Source of the DNA: AVCC01 sp041736255
Lineage (GTDB): Bacteria; Pseudomonadota; Gammaproteobacteria; Burkholderiales; Burkholderiaceae_D
Reading direction: 5' to 3'
Length of the DNA: 64,000 bases
NCBI GenBank assembly: GCA_041736255.1
Contig: JBGSTZ010000156.1
Coordinates: 62,001-126,000, forward strand
Of the stretch, positions 39,545 to 48,903 are shown piece after piece (position 1 is the stretch's first letter; every line of letters begins with the position of its first letter). The notes under the pieces are model-generated. The model saw only the letters and a program-made list of their open reading frames with translations. It searched no databases and had not been told where the DNA came from. The translations under genes and the position numbers were made by a program.

Positions 39545-39895
39545 ATGGCAACAGCGAAAAAACCCGAAGCCAAGAAACCTGCAGCGACCAAAGTAGCACC
39601 GGCTAAAAAAGCTGCTCCTGAAAAAACGGCAGCAACTCCAGCCCGCAAACCAAATGCAGCTTTCATGAAGCCGATGACACCCTCCGCAGAATTGGCAACT
39701 GTAGTCGGCGCAACGCCGTTACCGCGTACTGAAGTTACCAAAAAAGTGTGGGAATATATCAAGAAATTGGACCTGCAAGATCCGCAGAACAGACGCATGA
39801 TCAATGCCGATGCCAATCTGAAAGCCATCTTCGACGGTAAAGAACAAGTATCGATGTTTGAAATGACCAAATTGATTTCGAATCATCTAAAATAA
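39545..39895 (+). CDS. SWIB/MDM2-domain protein with basic N-terminal tail
   Basis: A 116-residue protein. An N-terminal Lys/Ala/Pro tail (MATAKKPEAKKPAATK and on to about 36) is followed by a complete SWIB domain: FMKPMTPSAELATVVG, LPRTEVTKKVWEYIKKL, LQDPQNRRMINADANLKAIF and FEMTKLISNHLK. SWIB domains are common in eukaryotic chromatin remodelers and sporadic in bacteria (known in Chlamydia and some Proteobacteria). GAGGAG precedes ATG 39545. It lies between ffh and the inverted-repeat element. DNA binding is inferred from the tail. Confidence 0.93.
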   Translation: MATAKKPEAKKPAATKVAPAKKAAPEKTAATPARKPNAAFMKPMTPSAELATVVGATPLPRTEVTKKVWEYIKKLDLQDPQNRRMINADANLKAIFDGKEQVSMFEMTKLISNHLK

Positions 39896-39945
39896 TTTCT
39901 GCCAAGCCATTGCTACTGCAATTGCAGTTGCAACAGACCTCCAGA

Positions 39946-40168
39946 TAAAAAAGCCCGAGCGGTACACCGCTAGGCGTTAGGTTATCGTGTTGACGATTTA
40001 CTCGCAGTCCGCCCCCCGTAAGGGTTCGCGGGCTGTTTTTTCTTTAAAAATATTTTCCGCATACGAAAAACCCGCGAGAGCTAAGCACCACGCGGGTTCC
40101 GAACGAGTTACTGCTCGATTATCAACACGATAACCTAACGCCTAGGGTACACCGTTCGGGCTTTTTTA
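39946..40168. repeat. 223-bp nested inverted-repeat element
   Basis: The outer arms are aaaaaagcccgagcggt (39947-39963) against accgttcgggctttttt (40151-40167), one mismatch. A perfect 24-bp arm pair follows (39970-39993 with 40122-40145). The interior holds a hairpin with acccgcg/cgcgggt stems (about 40068-40097) whose minus-strand copy is followed by TTTTTC, and cgcgggctgtttttt on the plus side. It lies between convergent genes (SWIB and peroxiredoxin), so at least part is a bidirectional terminator. The long arms exceed what termination needs; it may be a MITE-like element or a structured RNA. Confidence 0.8.
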
Positions 40169-40202
40169 TTGGCAACTAATCTTTATCTCAATTTATCTCG
40201 AT

Positions 40203-40709
40203 TTAACTCAGTTGCGCCAACATTTTTTCAGCGCTGGAAACCTCGAACTTGCCGCCCTCTTCCACATTCAACTGCTTGACAACACCATCCTCAACCAGCA
40301 TCGAATAACGCTGCGAACGCGTGCCCATATTAAATTTTGTGAAGTCAGCATCCAGTCCAAGTGCCTTGCTAAATGCCGCATTACCGTCTGCCATCATGCG
40401 AACTGTGCCATTGACTTTTTGATCCCGACCCCAAGCGCCCATTACGAACGCATCATTGACTGCAATACACCAGATTTCATCGACACCCTTAGCTTTAAGC
40501 TCTGCCGCATGCGCGACATAACCTGGCACGTGCTGGGCCGAACAGGTCGGCGTGAAAGCACCCGGCAAACCGAAAATAACGATCTTGTTGCCTTTGACAA
40601 GATCACTGACATTAAAGGAATTCGGTCCCAGCGAACATCCTGCGGATTCGACTTCGATGAATTCTGCAAGCGTACCTTCGGGTAGTTTTTCGCCGATTTT
40701 AATAGTCAT
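40203..40709 (-). CDS. Peroxiredoxin (Prx5/type II family)
   Basis: Thiol peroxidase of 168 residues that reduces H2O2 or organic peroxides. The peroxidatic Cys sits in PGAFTPTCSAQHVPGY (about residue 50), with the AFVMGAWGRDQ block and RSQRYSMLVEDG that form the Prx5 active site. An additional Cys at about 25 (SAGCSLG) is in the N-terminal region; whether it resolves the reaction is unclear. ATG 40709 follows GGAAGGAAATCGAT. It lies downstream of the ftsZ terminator. No dedicated regulator is nearby. Confidence 0.93.
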   Translation of the reverse strand: MTIKIGEKLPEGTLAEFIEVESAGCSLGPNSFNVSDLVKGNKIVIFGLPGAFTPTCSAQHVPGYVAHAAELKAKGVDEIWCIAVNDAFVMGAWGRDQKVNGTVRMMADGNAAFSKALGLDADFTKFNMGTRSQRYSMLVEDGVVKQLNVEEGGKFEVSSAEKMLAQLS

Positions 40710-40742
40710 ATCGATTTCCTTCCATATTTGAAATATTGTGGA

Positions 40743-40775
40743 CAAAAAAACGCCGCGCCAGCTTCGGCGCGGCGT
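40743..40775 (-). terminator. Terminator of the dcw operon, downstream of ftsZ
   Basis: On the minus strand a 9-bp GC stem (cgccgcgcc / ggcgcggcg) with a 6-nt loop is followed directly by TTTTTTT. It lies about 80 nt beyond the ftsZ stop and just before the peroxiredoxin gene. Confidence 0.9.
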
Positions 40776-40853
40776 ACAAATCACAGTATGCCCTAGTCTA
40801 TTTTTTCCTGCCGGAGCGGGTTTTATCCACTGCGACAGGAAAATCAGAAATTA

Positions 40854-42047
40854 TCAATCGGCCTGCTTGCGCAGGAAAGCCGGGATGTCATAGGTTTCCA
40901 TGCCATTTTTTTCCAGTGCGCGTACAGTTTCCGATGCAGATTCGCGACGCCATACCGCCGGCGCCTTGAGCCCCTCGAACGCATGCGACGTTGTCGTCAT
41001 TCCCTGATGCAAGGCGCCTGCAATCGACGATGCCATCATGGGCTCGTTATTGGTGCCGGTACGCTGCATGGTGTTTTGCACCAGTTGCATCGCTTTCTTG
41101 GCACGTCCAAGACCAGTCGCCACGACTGTCACGCGAATGTCGTCGCCCATGCTGTCATCGTAGGCGATACCTTGGGCAATCGAAGCGTCGGGCGCCGCAA
41201 ACGCACGTACCGCCGCCATGACTTCCTTGATTTCCTTACCCTTCAGGCTACGGCTTGCCGTCACATTGACCAGTACGCCGCGGGCGCCGGACAGGTCGAT
41301 GCCATCCAGCAAAGGTGAAGCAACTGCCTGTTCGGCAGCGATGCGCGCGCGATCCACGCCGGAGGCAGTGGCAGTACCCATCATGGCTTTGCCTTGTTCG
41401 CCCATGATAGTTTTAACGTCATTGAAATCGACGTTGATATGGCCTGGCACATTGATGATCTCGGCGATCCCGGCTACCGCATTGTTGAGCACGTCATCGG
41501 CATGCTGCAACCATTCGACCATGGTGTCGTCTTCGTAGATTTCTTCCAGTTTTTCATTCAGGATGATGATCAAAGAATCGACGTGCAGTGATAGCGCTTC
41601 CAGCCCTTCGTCGGCAATGTCCATGCACTTCTGGCCTTCATACGAAAATGGCTTGGACACCACTGCGACTGTCAATGCGCCCAATTCTTTTGCTACCTGC
41701 GCCACGATAGGTGCTGCGCCAGTGCCGGTGCCGCCACCCATGCCGGCAGCAATGAAGACCATGTGCGCGCCGCGCAAGGCGTCTTCGATGCGGGCACGCG
41801 ATTCCTCGGCCAGTTGACGGCCAATTTCGGGCTTCATACCTGCACCCAAACCGGTGTCGCCGATCTGGATCACGTTATGCGCCTTCGAGTTCAGTAACGC
41901 TTGGGCATCGGTATTTGCGGCGATGAATTCAACCCCGGTAACACCTTTGTTGATCATATGCTGCACAGCATTGCCGCCAGCACCGCCGACTCCGACCACC
42001 TTGATCACGGTGCCTTGTGTAGCATGATCGACCATATCAAATTCCAT
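40854..42047 (-). CDS. ftsZ: FtsZ, tubulin-like division GTPase
   Basis: Polymerising GTPase that forms the Z ring. 397 residues. GTPase motifs: IKVVGVGGAGGNAVQHM at the N-terminus, the tubulin signature GGGTGTGAAPIVA (about 106-118), and NVDFNDVKTIM. A variable linker leads to the conserved C-terminal tail ETYDIPAFLRKQAD that binds FtsA and ZipA. ATG 42047 has AGGAGGG upstream. It is the last dcw gene, followed by a strong terminator; lpxC, which often follows ftsZ in relatives, is not here. Confidence 0.98.
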   Translation of the reverse strand: MEFDMVDHATQGTVIKVVGVGGAGGNAVQHMINKGVTGVEFIAANTDAQALLNSKAHNVIQIGDTGLGAGMKPEIGRQLAEESRARIEDALRGAHMVFIAAGMGGGTGTGAAPIVAQVAKELGALTVAVVSKPFSYEGQKCMDIADEGLEALSLHVDSLIIILNEKLEEIYEDDTMVEWLQHADDVLNNAVAGIAEIINVPGHINVDFNDVKTIMGEQGKAMMGTATASGVDRARIAAEQAVASPLLDGIDLSGARGVLVNVTASRSLKGKEIKEVMAAVRAFAAPDASIAQGIAYDDSMGDDIRVTVVATGLGRAKKAMQLVQNTMQRTGTNNEPMMASSIAGALHQGMTTTSHAFEGLKAPAVWRRESASETVRALEKNGMETYDIPAFLRKQAD

Positions 42048-42180
42048 GATGCCCTCCTGTAGGTTTGTGATTTTCAGTCGGAAACAATCATTATGGATGA
42101 TCGCTGGCGACTGAAAACAACTATTAAATTAAACAATAAAATTCAAGCACTCAAAAATTACCCCGCCAAACCTGTTCACA

Positions 42181-43413
42181 TCAAAAATTCCCGATAAACC
42201 ACTCTTTCATGCGCTGCCATACCTCCTTGAAAGAGCCTTCCTGCTGCGTCACTACATGGCCACGGTAATACTGTTTCTTGGCTTCCAGCAACAGGCCGAG
42301 TACCGTCGAATAGCGCGGACTGCGCACCACATCGGCAAGCTGGCCGTTGTAGCCCGGCACGCCCATGCGCGCAGGTTTCAGAAAAATATCCTCGGCCAAC
42401 TCGATCATTCCAGGCATCAGTGCGGAGCCGCCGGTAATCACAATGCCACTCGACAGCACTTCTTCAAAACCGGATTCGCGCACCACCTGATGCACCAAGG
42501 CGAACAATTCTTCGACGCGCGGCTCTATCACCGCTGCCAACGCCTGGCGCGACAGGGTGCGCGGATTACGGTCCCCCAAACCCGGAACTTCAAGCGTCTC
42601 TCCGGGATCAGCCAATACCTGTTTGGCGACGCCATAACGCAGCTTGATTTCTTCTGCATCCTGGGTTGGCGTGCGCAGGGCCATCGCAATATCGCTGGTG
42701 ATCTGGTCGCCGGCAATCGGTATCACCGAGGTATGGCGGATCGCCCCTTCGGAAAATATCGCGACATCCGTGGTGCCGGCACCGATATCGATCAGCACCA
42801 CACCCAATTCTTTCTCATCCGGCGTTAGCACGGCATCGGCAGAAGCCATCGGCTGCAATATCAGGTCGGATACTTCGAGGCCGCAACGTCGCACGCACTT
42901 GACGATATTCTGCACTGCCGATACCGCACCAGTGACGATGTGCACACGCACTTCAAGGCGTATACCGCTCATGCCGATCGGCTCGCGCACATCCTCCTGA
43001 TTATCCACAATGAATTCTTGCGGAACGGTATGCAGCAGTTGCTGGTCGGTCGGAATATTGACCGCTTTTGCGGTCTCAATCACGCGCGAAACGTCGGCTG
43101 CGGTAACTTCCTTATCCTTGATTGCCACCATGCCGCTGGAATTAAAACTGCGGATATGGCTGCCCGCAATCCCCGCATATACATGCTTGATTTTGCAGTC
43201 GGCCATCAATTCGGCCTCCTCCAGAGCGCGCTGGATCGACTCGACCGTCGCCTCGATATTGACGACCACGCCTTTCTTCAGCCCTTTCGACTCATGCTGG
43301 CCGAGACCGATGACCTCATGGCGCCCATCAGCCATCACCTCAGCCACCACAGCCACTACTTTTGAGGTGCCGATATCCAGGCCAACAATCAAATTTTTTG
43401 CGTCTTTTGTCAT
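42181..43413 (-). CDS. ftsA: FtsA, actin-like divisome anchor
   Basis: Tethers FtsZ to the membrane and recruits later divisome proteins. 410 residues from ATG 43413 (MTKDAKNLIVGLDIGTSKV); the reading frame runs further up but lacks a credible start. Actin-fold phosphate loops: GLDIGTSKV and IDIGAGTTDVAIF, adenosine motif GGSALMPGM. A C-terminal amphipathic helix (FKEVWQRMKEWFIGNF) should insert in the membrane. About 130 nt of non-coding sequence separate it from ftsZ. Confidence 0.97.
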   Translation of the reverse strand: MTKDAKNLIVGLDIGTSKVVAVVAEVMADGRHEVIGLGQHESKGLKKGVVVNIEATVESIQRALEEAELMADCKIKHVYAGIAGSHIRSFNSSGMVAIKDKEVTAADVSRVIETAKAVNIPTDQQLLHTVPQEFIVDNQEDVREPIGMSGIRLEVRVHIVTGAVSAVQNIVKCVRRCGLEVSDLILQPMASADAVLTPDEKELGVVLIDIGAGTTDVAIFSEGAIRHTSVIPIAGDQITSDIAMALRTPTQDAEEIKLRYGVAKQVLADPGETLEVPGLGDRNPRTLSRQALAAVIEPRVEELFALVHQVVRESGFEEVLSSGIVITGGSALMPGMIELAEDIFLKPARMGVPGYNGQLADVVRSPRYSTVLGLLLEAKKQYYRGHVVTQQEGSFKEVWQRMKEWFIGNF

Positions 43414-43423
43414 CGTGTTCTGC

Positions 43424-44191
43424 TTACTTTCGTTTGCTTTCCAATCCAGGTGCCATCCCACTCACTTTGAGTGCCAGCCCATTCGGATAACGCATATCTA
43501 CTCTTTCAATCCTGTTTTGCAGCAGCGCTACCAATTGCGGATAAATACCTACAAATCGATCGACACGTTCGCGCATCATTGCCTTGTTTTGCTCCCGACC
43601 CAACTCCACTGCGATACCGTTATTGAGCGTTACAGTCCAGGCATAACGATCGGAGAGCCGGACCGATTCCGGCGCAAGCTGTATTGGTGCCAACCACTGC
43701 TTTAATTCATTAAAACGCGCAATCACTTCTTTTTCAGCGCCATCAGGCCCATTAAATTCAGGCAAGTCACCATTTTCTTCAGCCTCAGCGAGGTTAGCTG
43801 TAAATAGGTCGCCTTTGACCGAAAGCAGGCGGCCATTTTCACCCCAGGTTCCCAATGGCTCGTGCTCATCCACTGTCACGACTAGTTTGTTCGGCCACTC
43901 CCGGCGCACTGTCGCTTTGCGTACCCAAGGCACACCCTCAAAAGCCATACGCACAGCGTCCAGGTCGGAGGTAAAAAAATTTCCTTTAATACGCGGGATC
44001 GCTGCCACTTTTACCGTCATCCGATTCACGTGGTGTAATGGCATGTCGTCAGCACTTACTACCGTGATCACTTTTAACATAAACATCGGCCGTTGCATGA
44101 GCCAGAAAATGCCACCCGACAACAATAGCAATGCGAACACTGCAAACAGTGCATTGGTTATCGTGTTGATTGTTTTAATCTCTTGCCACAT
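43424..44191 (-). CDS. ftsQ: FtsQ, divisome scaffold
   Basis: Bitopic division protein of 255 residues: a short cytoplasmic part, a membrane helix (ALFAVFALLLLSGGIFWLM), a POTRA domain starting at VITVVSADDMPLHHV and the beta-domain with GVPWVRKATVRREWPNKLVV and DRYAWTVTLNNG. ATG 44191. It lies between ddlB and ftsA, its usual place. Its partners FtsB and FtsL act in the periplasm; ftsL is encoded in this cluster at 56295. Confidence 0.95.
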   Translation of the reverse strand: MWQEIKTINTITNALFAVFALLLLSGGIFWLMQRPMFMLKVITVVSADDMPLHHVNRMTVKVAAIPRIKGNFFTSDLDAVRMAFEGVPWVRKATVRREWPNKLVVTVDEHEPLGTWGENGRLLSVKGDLFTANLAEAEENGDLPEFNGPDGAEKEVIARFNELKQWLAPIQLAPESVRLSDRYAWTVTLNNGIAVELGREQNKAMMRERVDRFVGIYPQLVALLQNRIERVDMRYPNGLALKVSGMAPGLESKRK

Positions 44192-44227
44192 GGTCTTCGT
44201 AGTTTCTCTGTTGACGCAGCTAAAGAA

Positions 44228-45202
44228 CTAACGCGCAATCCAGTCGTTGGATGGGCTCAGGTCGAGCGTAGCCGAACGTAATATCTCAACGCATAAATCT
44301 TCATATCCAAGTCCAGTCACTTTTGCCGACATCGGCACCAGAGAGTGTCCTGTCATGCCGGGAGATGTATTCATTTCTAGCAAAAACGGCTTATTGTCCG
44401 AGGCCCGCACCATCACATCGGCCCTACTCCAGCCACGGCAGCCAAGCGTGCGGTAACTTTCCAGCGCCAACTCCTGAATGGCCCATTCCTGTTCTGCCGG
44501 CAGACCGCAAGGGCATAGATATTGGGTATCGTTTGAAAAGTACTTATTCTGATAGTCGTAATTCGCATCGGGTGCAATGATGCGGATAACCGGCAAGGCT
44601 TTCGCCTCATTGCCATATCCCAGAATCGGACAGGTCAGCTCCATACCGGAAATAAATTCTTCCGCCATGACGGCTCTATCGTATTTGACAGCCAATGCAA
44701 AAGCCGCAGGCAATTGGTCAAGCTGGGTTACTTTGGTCAGGCCCAAGGTGGAGCCTTCATGTGCAGGCTTGACGATCAACGGCAAACCGAGCGCAGCAAC
44801 TACTGCATCCCAATTGCTTTGCGTTGTCAGCATTGCGAATTTCGGCGTTGCCAGCGCGCTGGCCAGCCAGATCCGCTTGGTCATGGCTTTATCCATTGCA
44901 ATAGCTGACGCCAACACGCCTGGCCCTGTGTAAGGTATGCCTAGCAATTCCAAAGCACCTTGCAAGGTGCCATCTTCGCCATAACGGCCATGCAAGGCAA
45001 TGAATACACGATCGAATTTTTCGGTGGCCATTTCTGCCAGACTGCGCTGTGCCGGATCGAATGCATGGGCATCGATTCCTTTGCTCACCAATGCCTGCAG
45101 CACACCGGCACCTGACATCAACGATACTTCGCGCTCAGCCGAACGGCCGCCAAACAAGACGCCAACCCTGCCAAATTCCTTGATCGTGTCACGCTCACTC
45201 AT
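44228..45202 (-). CDS. ddlB: D-alanine--D-alanine ligase
   Basis: ATP-grasp ligase that makes D-Ala-D-Ala for peptidoglycan. 324 residues from ATG 45202, chosen because AAGGAAA precedes it; a longer frame to 45241 is not used. Motifs: GVLFGGRSAEREVSLMSG, HGRYGEDGTLQGALELLGIPYTG, PAHEGSTLGLTKV, and NTSPGMTGHSLVPMSA with the metal-binding acid in LLEMN. It overlaps the murC end by 8 nt, indicating coupling, and lies before ftsQ. Confidence 0.96.
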   Translation of the reverse strand: MSERDTIKEFGRVGVLFGGRSAEREVSLMSGAGVLQALVSKGIDAHAFDPAQRSLAEMATEKFDRVFIALHGRYGEDGTLQGALELLGIPYTGPGVLASAIAMDKAMTKRIWLASALATPKFAMLTTQSNWDAVVAALGLPLIVKPAHEGSTLGLTKVTQLDQLPAAFALAVKYDRAVMAEEFISGMELTCPILGYGNEAKALPVIRIIAPDANYDYQNKYFSNDTQYLCPCGLPAEQEWAIQELALESYRTLGCRGWSRADVMVRASDNKPFLLEMNTSPGMTGHSLVPMSAKVTGLGYEDLCVEILRSATLDLSPSNDWIAR

Positions 45203-46604
45203 GATGATTTCCTTGTACCAATTTTCCAGGAACGCCGCCAATCGAGCCTGCGCCCATCATGATCACGACATCACCATCCAGTGCAAAATTCATGATGGCT
45301 TCCGGCATTGCATTGATATCTTCGACAAATACCGGCTCCACCCTGCCTGCAACGCGCATGGCACGCGCCAACGCACGGCCATCGGCTGCGATAATCGGTT
45401 GTTCTCCTGCTGCGTATACCTCGGCCAGCACCAGAGCATCCGCACTAGACATGACACGCACGAAATCTTCGAACAAGTCCCGGGTGCGCGTGAATCTATG
45501 CGGCTGAAAAGCCAATACCAGACGGCGCTCCGGATAAGCACCGCGTGCAGCTGCGAGCGTTGCCGCCATTTCAGTCGGATGGTGTCCATAGTCGTCCACC
45601 AAAGTAAAACTACCGCGGGGCTTACCATCGACGTCAGTTAAGGCAATTTCGCCATAACGCGTGAAGCGACGGCCTACACCATTAAATTCCATCAATGCTT
45701 TTTGGGTCGCACAATCGGCCACACTCAGCTCGCGAGCAACGGCGACAGCAGCGCAGGCATTTTGAATATTGTGCATACCAGGCTGGTTCAGCGTCACCTT
45801 CATTGATGCATAGCCGTCCTGAAGCACGGTGAACTGCATCTGCTCGCCAATTGCCCTGGCGTCGACCGCGCGCACTTGCGCATCTTCGTGAAAGCCGTAG
45901 GTAACGATTGGTTTCGAAACGAAAGGCATGATTTCACGCACATTCGAATCGTCAAGGCACAACACAGCAACGCCATAAAAAGGCAGGTGTTCAGTGAACT
46001 GAATAAAAGCCTGTTTAAGTTTGGCAAAATCGTGACCGTATGTCTCCATATGGTCAGCGTCAATATTGGTAATGACTTCAATCACTGGCAATAAATTGAG
46101 GAATGAGGCATCCGACTCGTCTGCCTCGACCACAATGAAATCACCGGAACCCAGTTTGGCATTGGCGCCAGCGCTGTTCAAACGACCACCGATGACGAAA
46201 GTCGGGTCCAGGCCGCCTTCCGCAAGCACGCTGGCGACCAGACTGGTAGTCGTTGTCTTGCCATGCGTACCGGCGATTGCGATACCACGTTTGAGACGCA
46301 TTAATTCGGCCAGCATCATGGCGCGTGGCACGATCGGAATATTTTTTCGCCGTGCTGCCAGCACTTCGGGATTATCTGGTTTTACCGCGGTGGAAGTGAC
46401 GATCACATCGGCGTTATGAGTATTTTCAGCAGCATGTCCCAAGCTTACGTGCGCGCCCAGCCTATTTAAGCGCTGGGTCGCTGCATTACTGCCAAGATCC
46501 GAGCCGGAAATGGTGTATCCGAGATTGAGCAACACCTCGGCAATGCCACTCATACCAGAGCCGCCAATTCCTACAAAATGAATATGTTTTACTTTATGTT
46601 TCAT
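45195..46604 (-). CDS. murC: UDP-N-acetylmuramate--L-alanine ligase
   Basis: First Mur ligase, adding L-Ala to UDP-MurNAc. 469 residues. HIHFVGIGGSGMSGIAEVLL (nucleotide-binding), the ATP loop GTHGKTTTTSLVASVL, the DESDASFL block and DDYGHHPTEM near the C-terminal domain are intact. ATG 46604 overlaps the murG stop (ATGA). The paralogue mpl is at 21208. Confidence 0.97.
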   Translation of the reverse strand: MKHKVKHIHFVGIGGSGMSGIAEVLLNLGYTISGSDLGSNAATQRLNRLGAHVSLGHAAENTHNADVIVTSTAVKPDNPEVLAARRKNIPIVPRAMMLAELMRLKRGIAIAGTHGKTTTTSLVASVLAEGGLDPTFVIGGRLNSAGANAKLGSGDFIVVEADESDASFLNLLPVIEVITNIDADHMETYGHDFAKLKQAFIQFTEHLPFYGVAVLCLDDSNVREIMPFVSKPIVTYGFHEDAQVRAVDARAIGEQMQFTVLQDGYASMKVTLNQPGMHNIQNACAAVAVARELSVADCATQKALMEFNGVGRRFTRYGEIALTDVDGKPRGSFTLVDDYGHHPTEMAATLAAARGAYPERRLVLAFQPHRFTRTRDLFEDFVRVMSSADALVLAEVYAAGEQPIIAADGRALARAMRVAGRVEPVFVEDINAMPEAIMNFALDGDVVIMMGAGSIGGVPGKLVQGNHHE

Positions 46605-47686
46605 GCCTTGCTCGCCAATTCCTCTAGTACATCTGCAATCATTTCATTTGCATCCCGCCGGCCGATTGCATAAGCAGCCAGCGCTATCGTCAGACACTCT
46701 TGACGTGACAAGGTTTGCAATAATAGGGATAAATTTTTTGCTGTCATTTCGCTCTGCGGCTGATGGATTGCCGCATGTTGTTGCACCATCCACTGCGCAT
46801 TGTCGCGCTGATGCGATGTCGTCGATACGATCAATGGCACCAGTACGCTTGCCACCCCCGCTGCCGTCAGCTCAGACAAGGTAATTGCACCGGCACGGCA
46901 AATCACCAGATCTGCATCCGCATAGCGACGCGGCATATCATCAATAAAATCTACAACCTCCGCCTGCACTTGCGCCGCAGCATACGCTTCGCGCAATACG
47001 TCAACGTGTTTTTTGCCGGACTGATGCGTGACTATAGGTCGTGCTTCAAGTGGAATCAAAGCCAGGGCCGCGGGCAAGCAATCGTTCAAGGCTTTTGCGC
47101 CCAGACTGCCGCCAATCACCAGAATCCTGAGCGGCCCGCTGCGTGCTGCATAACGCTGCTCGGGCACAGGCAAAGCTGTGATTTCCTTGCGCACTGGATT
47201 ACCTGTTACTAAAGCCTTACCGGCTGCATTGCCAAAATCCGCAGGAAAACCGAACAGCACCCGTTTAGCCATTGGCACCAGCGCTTTGTTCGACAACAAT
47301 AGGGCCGCATCCGCGTTCACCAGCGCCAGCGGGATATGACGCGCGGCAGACATTACACCGCCCGGCACCGTCACATATCCGCCCATTCCAAGAACCACGT
47401 CCGGTTTGCGACGACCGAGGATGCGGTAGCAGGACACGAAGCTTGCAAGCAACCGAAATACGCCGCGTACGCTATGCATCAAACCTTTACCGCGTAGCCC
47501 AGTGAAGTTGATAGCGTCCATTTCGATACCATGCCTGGGCACGATATCGTGCTCCATGCCATGTGTGGTGCCAAGCCAGGAAACCTGCCAGCCACGCGCA
47601 CGCATAGTTGTTGCAATTGCCAGTCCGGGAAAGATGTGACCACCGGTTCCCGCCGCCATGATGAGCAGTCGTTTCAGATGCGTCAT
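46601..47686 (-). CDS. murG: MurG, lipid II-forming GlcNAc transferase
   Basis: Membrane-associated GT28 enzyme transferring GlcNAc to lipid I. 361 residues. N-terminal lipid-interaction loop AAGTGGHIFPGLAIA, then GMGGYVTVPGGVMSAA and LVIGGSLGAKALNDCLPAAL; the UDP-binding motif in the C-terminal half is ADLVICRAGAITLSELTAAG. Start ATG 47686 overlaps the ftsW stop (ATGA). Ordinary length and no anomalies. Confidence 0.96.
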   Translation of the reverse strand: MTHLKRLLIMAAGTGGHIFPGLAIATTMRARGWQVSWLGTTHGMEHDIVPRHGIEMDAINFTGLRGKGLMHSVRGVFRLLASFVSCYRILGRRKPDVVLGMGGYVTVPGGVMSAARHIPLALVNADAALLLSNKALVPMAKRVLFGFPADFGNAAGKALVTGNPVRKEITALPVPEQRYAARSGPLRILVIGGSLGAKALNDCLPAALALIPLEARPIVTHQSGKKHVDVLREAYAAAQVQAEVVDFIDDMPRRYADADLVICRAGAITLSELTAAGVASVLVPLIVSTTSHQRDNAQWMVQQHAAIHQPQSEMTAKNLSLLLQTLSRQECLTIALAAYAIGRRDANEMIADVLEELASKA

Positions 47687-48903
47687 AGTCGGCCTCCGCG
47701 CATCAAAATCCTGTTTTCATAATCAATGCGCAGCAGGATTGCCAGGCCAATACAATTAATCAGCACACCCGAGCCGCCATAGCTCATCAGCGGCAAGGTC
47801 AATCCTTTGGTAGGCAACAAGCCGAGATTTACACCCATATTGATGAAGGTCTGGACTCCAATCCAGATCCCGATCCCTTTTGCCACCAATCCGGCGAAGG
47901 TCAAATCCAGGGCGATGGCCTGGCGACCGATTTCAAAAGAGCGTTTGATGATCCAGTAGAACATCACCACCACTACCAGTACGCCGGCAAAGCCTAGCTC
48001 TTCACCAATCACGGCCAATAAAAAATCGGTATGCGCTTCAGGTAAATAATGCAATTTCTCGACACTGCCGCCAAGCCCGACGCCGAACAATTCGCCGCGC
48101 CCGAAGGCAATCAGTGAATGCGACAATTGATACGCCTTACCTAATACATTTTCTTCATCCCATGGATTCAAATAGGCAAAAATCCGTTCGCGCCGCCATG
48201 GCGACAACATAATTACCAGACTAAAAATTCCTACTAAAGTGGCGCCGATGCCAGTGAACCAGACACCGTTAATGCCGCCCAAAAACAAAATACCCATCGC
48301 GATGCAAACAATTACACCAAACGCGCCCAGATCCGGCTCCAGCAGCAATAACAACCCAACAATCGCCACTGCTGCGGCCATTGGCAGAAAACCTTTGGTC
48401 AGCTTATGCATGAATTGCTGCTTGCGTACTGTGTAATCCGCCGCATACAAAACAACAAACAACTTCATCAATTCGGAAGGTTGTAAATTAAAAATCTGGA
48501 ACGACAGCCAGCGCTTTGCACCATTTACGCCTTTGCCCACACCAGGTACCAAAACTAACAGCAACAGGATCAGGGTAGCCACGAACAAATACGGCGCCCA
48601 GCGTTGCCAAGTGGCGATCGGCACCCGAAAAATGATAAAGCTGCTGCATATGGCAGCGGTCACGAAGATCGCTTGACGAATCAGAAAATGACTATTGCTA
48701 TAACTCGCATATTTACGCGAGTCGGGCAAAGAAATGGACGCGGAATATACCATTACCATCCCGAACAGCATCAGCAATACCACGACCCAGACCAAAGCCT
48801 GATCGTATTCCATCATTTTGGAGCGCTGCGGCAAACCTCGACTTGGTTCTTTGGCAGACGAGAATCCAAGCCATGTCGTGATGGTGGGCCAGACGAATCT
48901 CAT
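47683..48903 (-). CDS. ftsW: FtsW, SEDS-family peptidoglycan polymerase
   Basis: Inner-membrane glycosyltransferase of the divisome, working with FtsI. 406 residues from ATG 48903, overlapping the murD stop (ATGA). About ten helices are visible. Signature segments: PGVGKGVNGAKRWLSF, FQIFNLQPSEL, LLLLEPDLGAFGVI, AYLNPWDEENVLGKAYQ, and LPEAHTDFLLAVIGEELGF. The long leading section of the open frame is not translated in my reading. Confidence 0.95.
   Translation of the reverse strand: MRFVWPTITTWLGFSSAKEPSRGLPQRSKMMEYDQALVWVVVLLMLFGMVMVYSASISLPDSRKYASYSNSHFLIRQAIFVTAAICSSFIIFRVPIATWQRWAPYLFVATLILLLLVLVPGVGKGVNGAKRWLSFQIFNLQPSELMKLFVVLYAADYTVRKQQFMHKLTKGFLPMAAAVAIVGLLLLLEPDLGAFGVIVCIAMGILFLGGINGVWFTGIGATLVGIFSLVIMLSPWRRERIFAYLNPWDEENVLGKAYQLSHSLIAFGRGELFGVGLGGSVEKLHYLPEAHTDFLLAVIGEELGFAGVLVVVVMFYWIIKRSFEIGRQAIALDLTFAGLVAKGIGIWIGVQTFINMGVNLGLLPTKGLTLPLMSYGGSGVLINCIGLAILLRIDYENRILMRGGRL

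Noticed and set aside
39946..40168. Integron attC site in the inverted-repeat element
   Set aside because: GTTAGGT and ACCTAAC are present but in the reverse order to that required (attC runs from RYYYAAC to GTTRRRY). No integrase or cassette array is visible.
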